Assembly (NCBI GenBank): GCA_002118135.1
Contig: BDIU01000440.1
Location: 1-50,303, forward strand
Source: Trebouxia sp. TZW2008
Taxonomy: Eukaryota; Chlorophyta; Trebouxiophyceae; Trebouxiales; Trebouxiaceae
Length of the DNA stretch: 50,303 nt
Direction: 5' to 3'
How positions within the stretch are numbered: the stretch's first letter is position 1; every line of letters starts with the position of its first letter. Of this stretch, positions 1-10,800 are shown in pieces. The translations under genes and the position numbers were made by a program. Below the pieces are notes generated by a model that made no database searches, was not told where the DNA came from, and saw only the letters and a program-made list of their open reading frames with translations.

Positions 1-1
1 T

Positions 2-917
2 GCCCACTTCCAGGCAGCTGCCGAGTACGCCTTTGCGGAGAGCGGCGACTTATGGTGAGCCTTTTGGTCGCTGCATATTGCCTTGCGCAAACATTTCATC
101 AACTTGTGCATGCAACAGCTCAATGACAGTCAGTGAGTCACCATGCATCAAAATCCAGAAATAACATGCAACACGAAATGCAAAAGACATGGTGTTTGAG
201 AGTATGGATCACTGAAATGATGAAATACGCAAATAGCGGAACATGCAACACATTGACAGCAATACATTCCACGAGATACAGAAGTGATTTGAAGTATAGA
301 CCACTGCAAATCAAAGTATGGCGAGTCACAGATGACAGTGCCAAACATAAGTGAAGTGCTTGACCCTGCATGCTATGGTGGCGTCGAGGGGATGTCGGCC
401 ATCTGCATTCTTCTTGACATTTCGCTGCTGAGCATGACAGTTCATAGAAAGTCTACACTGGATTCCTTGAGCCATGTGTATGTCAAGCGCACGTTAGCCA
501 TGCAGCATACGACCTGGACATATTTGGAATGAAAGTGTGCTGGGCATGCTAGCTCACCACATAGAGTGTATACATCAGCTTCTTGATCCATATGTGCAGA
601 CGTTGTGTGTATTTGCTTGCAGGCGTACCAGAGGCAAGCTACCTGAGCTGTGCAGGCTGTACGTGCTGCCGTTGGCACTGCCAGGAATTGACCCCCCGGA
701 CGTTTGGGAATATAAGATGCCTAATCAGCCAACCTTGCACGCTCTGGCCAGAGAGCTCAGCCTGGGAATTGATATTGGGCAGAGGTGGGTCAGGGCCAAA
801 ACGGAGGATGATGGCCGGCAGGAGTTGGACTGCCAGGCTGCAACACTCTGGAGCCATATACGGCTCCGTCTGTTGTATCTGCCCTATGATGGTCACTATT
901 TGGCAGCATGGCAGTAG
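2..917 (+). CDS. OTU-like cysteine protease, C-terminal part (5' end outside window)
   Basis: Only the last two exons are visible: 2-54 and 623-917, joined over a GTGAGC...TTGCAG intron. The codon split at the junction reads TGG and the frame stays open to TAG at 915-917. The last residues, LPYDGHYLAAWQ, look like the catalytic-His strand of OTU deubiquitinase-type proteases. The same end, LPYEGHFVAAWP, closes the large gene on the other strand at 38672, where the matching Cys motif is visible. Upstream similarities agree too: YVLPLALPG here against RFVLPMAVKA there, and ALARELSLGIDIG against AVANELHLWIDMG. The catalytic Cys part would lie left of the window. The role as a ubiquitin protease is inferred from the family. 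Confidence is high for a coding 3' end and moderate for the family. Confidence 0.7.
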
Positions 918-1661
918 ATCGCTTGAGGGTCCAGGTTGTTGTCGTCGCTATTTGTGTTGGGATGCCCGATTGCGGTGAAGCTTTGGTGACAGTTCAGTTG
1001 ACATTCAATGATTCAGGACAAACAAACATGAAATGAAATGTGGCAATGGAGGCCAAATCCTCTTGCTGGTTTGAGTCAAATGTGCACATGCAGAAGCTGT
1101 CTGAGCTCTTGATGCAATGCATAGCACCATCCTTGTGCATATTTTTCAACGTGTCAATGTCATTGACCTGTTGCAGCATTTCCCTTATAGGGCAGATAAA
1201 AAAACTTCATTGTTTGATTCACTGCCAGTTGACCTGCTACAGTCATGCTGCATCATTGCCAGGGTCCCAAAGGACCGTGCGAGCTTTGGTATCATGCAAG
1301 CTGGCAAGCAGCAGCAAAATCGGACCGTACAGTCATGGGCTACAAGCCGGCTAGGCATTGCTTGGTTGCTACAGCAAGATGGCGCATCATGCAGGAAAAG
1401 ACAAGGCAAGCCACAGTTACCTTTTGATTTGCTGCAGCTACAGTTTTATTGCTTTGGGCCTTGACCGTCCCAAACCTGAGTTTTGAAAGTGAGGCGTCTT
1501 GGACCCCACCAACCTCGAAGAAACTAACGTAGCGTGCGTTGCAGAGCGACCGACCGTGATGCGTTGCCATCAGCAAGCTCGCGCTTTCGCAGTCGCAGAC
1601 GCGCATCGCAGATTGCGTCTGTTATACGTTCACCTTACACCCGCAACCTCGAAACACAGAC
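918..1661. other. Intergenic region between OTU-like gene and secreted-protein gene
   Basis: This is presumably the 3' UTR of the upstream gene followed by the promoter and 5' leader of the gene starting at 1662. Short open frames here are overlapping and show no recognisable protein. I see no RNA gene and no mobile element. Confidence 0.5.
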
Positions 1662-3917
1662 ATGAAGACTTTCTTCGTCACGCTTCTCGCTCTGGCCGCT
1701 CTTGCAGCTTCGGCTCATGCTCAGCTTGATGCTAGCGCAATGGCCGGTAATTTTGTCAGACAAATGCTGCGTGATGATTGTCTTTCCTGACTGCCCTGAT
1801 CTTTCATGTGTCAGTGCAGACGTGACAAGCCAGGTCGACAGCTTCTGGCAGCAGCTGTTCGACGGTTCCTCGTACAGCTCAGGCTTCCTAGCTTCCTTGG
1901 GTAACATGACAGACGATGACCAGAAATTGAATATCCCCGACAAAGGTATGCGACCCGGCGCGAGCGCTATTCTCCGCCGCAAGCATTTGCACTTTGTTTG
2001 CTCAACTTGACAAAACCTGGTCCCGCAGAGGTCAACGTGCTTCAAACATTGTTGCCCGGCAACGCCGCGAGCGAGATTGTGGACACAGTGGACCAAGCAC
2101 TGCTGTCAGGTCTGCAGCTTGCTGATGAGCTTGAGGCTGAATTCTGCACACCTGCCTATCTGCAGAAGGGAGTCAAGTACCCCACAGAGTGCGAGGTACA
2201 GACACACAGCCAATTGGCTCAGCAACGAATGTATGCAGTTTGCCACTTGTCATTACAGGGCACAGGTCTCTGCTGGTCACGGGCACATTGTCTATCATGA
2301 AATTTTGCATGCCTACTCACAGCCCACTGGGCCAGCAATGGGTGCATGTATATTGCCATTGCTGGGCACAGGTTACTGCTGCTCATGGGCTGAATGCTTA
2401 GCAACAAATTTTGCGTGCCTGCAACCTGAACGTGACACAAGGGATCTCACGCTCAGCAGCCCTTCCTTGCCCTGAGCACCAACGTGCCAGTGCCATCCCT
2501 CTGCTGCAACCCAGCACAGTCATCAGAAGCAAATCTTGCATGTGTCATACCCTGTGCCTTGCCTCTGTCTCTGTGTCTTGCATCTGTTCTGCTGCCAGTC
2601 ACCAGCTGCTGCCTGTCTGCAACCCTGCACAGTCATCAGAGTCAATACTTGCACATGTCAGAATTTATGCCTTGCCTCTGTTTTTGTGTCAGTGTCTTGC
2701 ATCAGCTGCTGCCTTTCTGCAGACCTGCATCTGTGCTCACATAGCTACAGCTGTGCTGTCTGGCTGTACCAGCAGTGTGTTGCTAGGTGTGTCCACCTGA
2801 CTTCAGCTTGTTGCTGCAGGGGCCTCAGTTTGTGTTCACCATTTCTGGGGGGTACTGCACCATTGATGACGACACTCAAGCTGTGACGTGTGTGAAGCCC
2901 CAGGTCACCTTGGACAAGGTGGCTGGAACCTGTACCCTCAAGTACACAAGCCCCACCACTGTCTTTGTGAGTGCATTATCTTCTAAAGCTTACTCTTCAA
3001 TGCATGTAGCAGTTGCTGATGTTCCATTGTCGTGACCATGAGTTGTAAAGGCATGATCAAATTCACTCTTTGCCAGTGGTTGCACACCATTGCTTGCATA
3101 CCTTGGTCTGGGATATGCATGCAGACCCAAACTTCTGGAAGACTGTTTGCAGTCATACCATGCTTGTAACAAGCTTGATGTGCTCATATTGTTCTAGCAG
3201 ATCAGCAGTTTGTATGTATGTATAAGATCTGAAGCTGCACCCTTGCCGTAGCGATGGGCACCTGCCAAGTCGGTCTATTGATCACAAGATTGTTTTGAAC
3301 ATGTATTGCAGCCAGTGGTCATGCTCTTGCGTGAAGTTTTACATAAGATCACCTTAACAACTGTGTACTCATCTGTAAGACTTGATTGTATAGTGCTACG
3401 CATCAGTCTGTTCGGGCAATTTGTGTGCTTTGGTAAAATAGCTCAGCCAGAAAGCGTTGGTGTGGCTGCCTTTTGCCTTGACTCAAGCATGATGTCACAT
3501 CTCTGCAATTTTGTGGAGGTAAAGATGACTTAGTGATGCGGTGACATATCACTCAATCTGCTTTCAACCCTACAGGACAAGGAGTGCAAGGTAACCAAGG
3601 TTTTTGGCGAGGCAGACTCTGGGGTGCTTGCAACAACTGAGGGCCAGACCTACGACCTGAGCAACGTCTACAATCTGACACAGACAACCGTCAAGTCCGA
3701 CAATGATCAATTGTCTAACTGGTTCACCAACTTCCTCAGCACTGGAACACCTGAGTCAGCATCAAGTGCGAATGCCACTGTCAGCACTGACAGTGACAGT
3801 GATGACTCAACCCCTGACTCGTCTTCCTCTGTCACTGCTGATGATGACAGCGATGACTCTTCAACCCCTGACTCATCTTCAGTTGCCAATGTCACTGTTG
3901 CCAGTGGTGATGACTGA
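1662..3917 (+). CDS. Secreted Ser/Asp-rich protein of unknown function
   Basis: Five exons: 1662-1746, 1820-1945, 2029-2195, 2820-2966 and 3576-3917, all joining in phase to 288 residues. The protein starts MKTFFVTLLALAALAASAHA, a clear signal peptide with a cleavage site after AHA. The mature part has about seven cysteines, suggesting disulfides (FCTPAY, YCTIDD, VTCVK, GTCTLK, KECK). Residues from about 220 form a low-complexity tail of DSDSDDSTPDSSS type. Several N-x-S/T sequons are present (NMTDD, NLTQT, NATVS, NVTVA). There is no C-terminal hydrophobic stretch, so a GPI anchor is unlikely; export to the wall or medium is inferred. I do not recognise the family. The third intron holds internal tandem duplications. 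Confidence 0.8.
2205..2720 (+). repeat. Two tandem duplications inside an intron
   Basis: Intron 2196-2819 contains two pairs of diverged direct repeats. Around 2210-2300 and 2320-2400 the text CAGCCAATTGGCTCAGCAA recurs as CAGCCCACTGGGCCAGCAA, each followed by a GGGCACAGG segment. Around 2502 and 2613 a roughly 115-bp unit recurs, with the shared core GCACAGTCATCAGA and a later CTTGCCTCTGT. Neither copy reads as exon. Confidence 0.6.
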
Positions 3918-4818
3918 TGCGGCTGACACAAAGCAGCCATTGAACCTTTGCAGCTTATTCAGAATGTCAGCTATGCAGCTCATGCATTGTTTGAGGGTCA
4001 ACCTTCAAGCATTCACTTCAGCAGCCTGCAGCACTGCAGCCTTGTTGAAGACTTGAGGGCCAGAGCTGCAACAGAGATTGTGTAGCCTGTTCCTAGATGG
4101 CACAGTGAACCTAGAATCTTGCCTGTAAAAAGATCCTGTCAAAATTGTGCAGCTTTGCATGTCACACAGCGTACTCTCTTTTGGATGCAATGCTCATGCC
4201 TGCTTTGCAAGAGCACCAGCAAGGTACATGGTCAGCAACAAATCGACACGTATGTGTGTATGCAAATGCATTCAAGATGCAAGTCACCAAGCGACAATCT
4301 CAGTTTGCCATCATGATGCAGATAGTGTCACATGAGGCTGGCTTGCATTCAACCAATCCGTGATTGTTTTCATACAAGAACAACTTTCCTTCATGTTGAT
4401 CAACATCTTACATGAACAAATTCCTTGGGCACACTAACATGGTCAATGAGACACTGTTCAATGGTGCTAAATGCGATGCCCACAAGCAGTTGGCATCTTC
4501 AAGGTCAAACACTGCCCCTTCGATGCAATGAAAGCCGCGCTAGCTTGCATTGCTGCATTTTGATTGTGCACTGTTCAGCAGGCGCTGCTTGGCATGTCCT
4601 GGACTGGGACGCCAGCAGGGATCAATATTTACAGGAGATGAAGTTGGGGATTTCTTCACATCATATTTGATTCAGCAAATCAGTAAACGCTCAGACTTGC
4701 AATGCTCGACTGAGGAAGCAGGCGCCAAGGCAAGTCCATAAGCTTGAGCCTTGGGGCTTGTCAGGCAAAGCCATTGGTTTAGATGGCTGCGCATTAGTCG
4801 CGTGGCTTGTAGCGTGCA
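3918..4818. other. Intergenic region
   Basis: 3' flank of the secreted-protein gene and 5' flank of the chromatin gene. The only support I see for function is a TGTAA motif at 4124-4128. Short frames on both strands have no recognisable content. Confidence 0.5.
4124..4128 (+). terminator. Possible green-algal polyadenylation signal TGTAA
   Basis: TGTAA lies 207 bp after the stop of the secreted-protein gene. TGTAA is the established near-upstream poly(A) element of chlorophyte genes. A pentamer can occur by chance, so the assignment rests on position only. Confidence 0.35.
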
Positions 4819-7800
4819 ATGCCTGGCCTCAACGAGCAGGCGTACGAGCTTGCGCAGTCCAAGTGCCAAGTCCAACGCACTGACCAAGTCTTCCTCATAC
4901 GATTCACTGGGGAGGTGTTTCCTGAATACGAGTACGCGTTTCTCAAGCTACTTGGTGTTTCATTGTTTAGACAGATCGCTCGTATGTACTTGCCCGAGGA
5001 TCAGTAGCGCGCTGCTACTGCAAGATAGGCTGTTTTCGTGATGCTAGTCAGCAAGTTTGCCCTGAAAGTGACCATACTGGGGCAGCTCAGCAGCCGACCA
5101 TTTACTGCTTCCTCTTTCACTGTTTGCGCAGCATCCCGGCACCCGCGCGCATCCCTCGAGGCTCGTATGCGCGTGCAGGCTGTACCTGAGTAAGTTAAAC
5201 TTCTATCGCCAGCGACAGTGGTCCTGCTTAGTGACTGGTAAGCATGGCCTGACATACGAAGAGGCCGTCACATCAGAGCAAAAGTCCAAAGCTCCCGGCG
5301 GTCAGGTGAGCTCATTTTTGATTTTTCGACAGTGTGTTTCGGTCAAAGCCGGGCACGGTGGTCGTAAGCTTGACCTATTGATCTATGGTCTGAGTACCTG
5401 CAAGAGGATCCGTCCACGCTCGACGTCATACATGTTTGACCTTGTGCATTTGACATAGTGGTCCATGCTGTGCTTCTGTCATGCTTGCCTGCCATGCTGT
5501 GATGCAGCATACAGCCTGTCTTTCTGGGTAGCAGCTTGCTATCAGTTGCTGTGCTTGGCAAGACAACACCTTGCATGATCTTGCGCAGCCCATTTTACGC
5601 CAGTCTGTGACATGCTGTACACACACAGTCACCAAGCCATCCTTGACTGTGGTTGAACGCCCTATCTTGCAGTGAGGGTGCTTGTGCTGTCATGCAGGCC
5701 ATTTCGTGCTTTAACAAGCATGCTTTGCTTGCGTTGTCATCTGCCGCCGAGCTGCAAAAAGACCGTTTGATGCTGTAGTGAGCATGCTTAGCTTGCGCTG
5801 AATTGCATCACTGGGCTCTGAACCAACAAGGGAGTTCTTGCATGCATGGGGCTTCTTGCATGCTTTCATGCACATGTCTTGCTTGTGTTGACATCTACCT
5901 GTGACTGCAGTTCCCAGCCATATATGAGGAACCCGTCATACGCCTGATTCACCACAGTACACACAAGCTTGATGACTTGTCAGGGCGAATCGCCGCGCAC
6001 TTCAGGGACTCCTTTGTATGTGGGGAGGAAGTCCTTGGCACCAAGAATGGCATGCCAACCCCCTGCCGGGTGGTGGCAGTGCATGAGGCCCCTGCTGTTG
6101 AAGGTGAATTTGCGTTTTGCTTTATACTTTGCAGAGCATGAGGCATCCAAAGTCCAAATATCTCATCATGCCTTGCTCTCTGCCAATGTCGCTGAATGTG
6201 GACGCCTTAGCATCAGCATGCTAGTACAGTTCTTGATGCTGACCTTGACATTCAGGGCGTGCTCAGCTTGAAGCTGTCAAAGCCTTGATCACTGCTCAGT
6301 CTTGGCTGCATGCTGCTTGGGCTGAGCTCACATTGCATCAATTTTCACAATGCCGTCTTCAGACAATGATGCGACTTGCTGAAGATACAATCTCAGGAAG
6401 ATGGCCTCTGGCTGGCCTGCATTAGTGCCTACATTGAGGCAGAAGCGCATGCTTTGCCCAGTTGGCATTGGTTCACTCAAACGCATTCAAAGCATGGAAG
6501 CTGGACCAATCTGTAGTTGTACGGCACGGGTATGGAGGCCAGCATCTTTGACACTTAGTATGATGTCTAGTCGATTGCGGACAGTCAGCTATCAGGGGGA
6601 TCAGTCAGGATCCCCAGCACTGATCTGTTGAAGAAGATGCCTGTAGTAATCAAGCTGTACTGATGCGTCCAGGCACGCACACCATAGTACTCTGTAGTTG
6701 CATGGCACAGGTATGAAGGCCAGTGTCTGACACTCAGTGTGACATCCAGTAAGAGGCGGACAGTCAGCTGTCAGGGGAATCAGTCAGGATGCCCCGCATT
6801 GATCTGTTGAAGGAGATGCATGTGGTATGCACGCCATACTGATCAGCAGTTGCATGGCACAGGTATGGAGGCCAGTGTGTTCGACACTCAGTATGACGTT
6901 CAGTGGGTTGCTGATGGGCAGCTTTCAGGGGAATCAGTCAGGATGCCCCGCACTGACCTGTTCAGGAAGAAGCCTGTGGTGACTAAGCCCATGCTGAAGG
7001 CCTGGATTGCTGAGGTGGCGGCCTGTGAGAATGTTCAGGTATGCTGTGCTTTGTCAAACTGCTCATGCATAACGAGATGTGCTGACAGTGTAATCCAATT
7101 CTCATGCAAAGTTGTGTCCTCTGTTGTTACAGTGCTGTACCTGTTGTGTGTCAAGAGACAACAGCCAAGGTCTGGCTGTGCATGTGGCAATGGCATGCTG
7201 GTGTTGTACAAAGCAACGGCCACTGACTTTCTGATCATTCACAAATTCTAGGCTTAGCTGTCCGTTCACATGATGCTTCATCAGGGGTTGCACGTTTACA
7301 GAAGCATCAGCCTTTAGCAGCATACTAGCTCACAGGCTTTGTGTGCATCTACCTGCATTGTGTATGCACACATAGCAGTGCATGTGACGGTCGCTGTATG
7401 CACAATGGGAATGCTGCCTGGGGTCCATACTATCTTGAAGCATTGCATGTGTTGGCAGGGTGTGAAGGGGATCACGTGCATCTGGCGGGCCAATGACGAG
7501 TACATTGACAAGTTCAACCTGGCATTGGACTTGCCGACTGAGATGGTAACAATCCTGCAGCGAGCTGCCTGCACTTGCAGAGTCATTAAAGCCTCATTGC
7601 CCTGCCATCGTTTAAGTGACCAATTCAGCTGCTAGCTTACTGCATTTGCAGAGTAATCAGTCGCTCCTTGCCCTGCCACCATTCGAGGGATCAACATCAG
7701 CTGCTGGCGAGATGTCTCTATGTGTGCTTCATCTGCCTAGATGCCAATTGCTGTACTTTGCCTTGATATGAGCTGCTTGAGTACAGCAAGACAACAGCAA

Positions 7801-10800
7801 GCGTTGCTGTTTCTAAAACTGTATCTCATGATCAGAATGGCCCTGCATTAGAGCGTCTTTTGTGGAAACATCTAATAACATGCAATTCACGGCATGGCGT
7901 TTTCATACCACAGATTATCAAAGGACGTATAGCAGCTATAAGACAATGCATGTCTACGTGAGCAGCCGGATGCTTTCTGTCATGCTTGTCATCAAGACAA
8001 GAAGGCTGTGTTTGTGTGCCAGCACGACGCTCTGAATATCACAGCTTACCAACGCATTGGCCTGTGCAACTTTTGCTTTGTTGTGAATGCTTGTGTGCTT
8101 TGCCTGCCCATCAAGCTTGAGCTTATCATAGACTTGTGCCAGACACAAGCAGCAGATGCGCACAACTTCTGTACGGTGATTTCTCTTTGTTGCGACTGCT
8201 TTGGTCCACAAGAAAGCTGTCTTTATATCACATGTGTCCTTACTCAGAGGGGCCACTGCAGTCAGAATGCAGTGATTGATCACCAAACGTGTTGTTACAT
8301 TGAGAATGTGCTTACATTGAGTGTCCTCACAGAGAGATGTTTGTCAGGACACAGTATACAGTGCATTGTAGAAACACTGTACAGACTTGTGCAAGACTCA
8401 AGCAGCAGATGCACACAGTTCTGTATATGCATTCCCATCCTGCAGAAACAGAAGCTCAAGAGGGCTGAGCAGCGCAAGCAGCAGCAGGCAAACAGGGCCA
8501 CTGCAGTCAGGATGCAGTGACTGGTTACCAATTGCGCTGTTCTTACATCAAAAATGTCCTCACATCAAGTGTTCTGACGAAGAGAACTTACTGTATATGC
8601 ATTCCTATCCTGCAGAAACAGAAGCTGAAGAAGGCAGAGCAGCGCAAGCAGCAGCAGGCAAACAAGGCCTCCAACAAGGCAGCGCTTACTAAGGCAGCTG
8701 AGCAGCAGGCTATCAAGGACCAAGCAGCTGCCATAGCAGCTGCCGCCTTTGCTCAGGCTCCGCAAGAAGCTGAGAAGGAAGCTAAGCCAGCAGCTGAGTC
8801 AACTTTGTCCGTCAAGGAGCAGGCAGCTGCCATAGCAGCTGCTGCCTTTGCACAGGCCCCTCAGGAGCATGAGCAGGTCAGTAATGTACGTCGCAATTCA
8901 TGCGTTGCATTGCATTGCATTGCTTGTGACATTGTCACAGTGTGGCTGTCGCCGCAGGAGACACTATCACAGTCTGCCCTGCATGTGCCATAGCAGGCTG
9001 GATTGCAAGTTGCTCAGATGTTGAACATGAGCAATTGCTTGGTGCTGTGCACCATGCTGCAAGACGCAAGTCAGTATAGCCTCCTGTCTCTGCACTGTGC
9101 GCAACAGAATAATCATAAAACCTGCTGACCAGGGCTAGAGAAGGTCAGCATTTATGCTTGCCAGCGTATGCAAGCGGCATGAATGCAAACTTGACAATGT
9201 CCTGCATCAGTACAAACGGCCATCACCCAACCTTAGATTGATACAACAATGCATCAGCCATGCACTTTACTTGGTGTCTTGCCATGCGTGCGAGGTCTGG
9301 CAAAGTGTCATTTGTGTGTCCCCAGTGCAGAGACATCAAGCTGTGCTGACTGTGAAAAGCCAGCAAGCGAGTGACAATCTCAGAATGTTTTGTCGGCTGC
9401 AGGCACATGAGCAGCAGGAATATCTGGATGATGAAGAAGACAGCATCCCAGAGCAGGAAGAAGAAGCAAGCGAGCCAGAGGTGAAGTCCACCAAACGCAA
9501 GAGGGTACCCGTACCCCGCCCCAGCATGGGCACCCCTGCCAACCCTGAGACTCTGGAGGAAGTAGAGCAACGGTTGCAGCCTGGATCAGTCAAGCATGCC
9601 ATCTTTCAGGTAGCTCAATGACACAGATGCTAACACATCAATGCCACAGCTCTAAGTCTGCGTCAAAGCTATGTGCATATTTGCTCATATCAGGGAGCCT
9701 CTCCAACGCACTGAGGCAGCAAATCGTACCCTTGAAGCAGCAGTTCATAATGTTGCACAAGAGTCATGCCCTGTAAATGTCAAGCAGTCCCTCAAAGTCA
9801 GCCTCACAAGCCACAGTATCATGACCATGAGCAGTGATGCCAAACTGATTCCAACTGAAGTCTTGATCCGGTGTTTTGATTTCTTGGGCAAGAACATGTC
9901 CAAAGGCAATCACGTATGCCAAAGGCAACGCGTATGGACAGGAAGGTAGCAATCTGTTATAAGGTGGTCACAGCAACTGGTGTTCCATTGATATCAAGAG
10001 ACCGCCAGGAGGCCCCAGTAATTGAGAACAGCAGTAAACAGCAGGGCTCAAAGCGCCCAAGGATTGCATTCTGGCACATTGGGCCCTGCTTCACACTGCA
10101 GTTCTCGCTAGCTGATCCCAACTGGACTCTTTATCACAGCAGCCAGTGTGCTGTAGATACCCAGAGATTGCGGGGAGGCTTGACAACTAAGAACAGCATT
10201 ACACAGCAGGGCTCAGGATGCCCCAGGGTTGCAGTCCCGCACTCTTAGCCCTGCTATATACCGCTGATCCAAGATGCTGAGGCCCCTGGCAGTCTCTGAA
10301 CACACTATAGCCTCATGTGGCGGCCAACGTACAAGCGTGCTGCTGCCCTGACTTGCTACGTGTGATGGCAAGTACTGAAGATGCAGTCGATGGGCAAAAC
10401 TGCTGCTTCCTACTTGTGCCTTGTCTTTCCCAAGCCACGACGAGATCTGGACTGTTGTACTGAGTCATCAACGGTCTTGGCAGGTGCTGCGCAACTTTGG
10501 GCCTGAGAGGCAGTCAGTGGGCAAGCTGCTTCCCAACTTTTATCTTGTCTCCAGCAGAATGCTAGGGGATCAGCCTCAGTCACTGCACAAACATGCTGTG
10601 TCCTGACTTGTTGGCTGTCATGGCAGGTGCTGAAGAACTATGGGCCTAAGGGGCAGTCAGTGGGCAAGATTGTGGAGGAAATGGCCAAGAAGGGCCTCAG
10701 AGAGTTCAGCACCGCCTGCAATGCCAAGAGCTTGGTTGCCTCCACCTGTGCCCATAACACAGCCTTTGCCCGACTTACTATGTGTGTCAGCAGGTGCTGA

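Noticed and set aside
8008..8520. 170-codon plus-strand open frame
   Set aside because: Cys-rich, crosses clear duplicated intron units, and is interrupted by the decayed exon copy; no family features.
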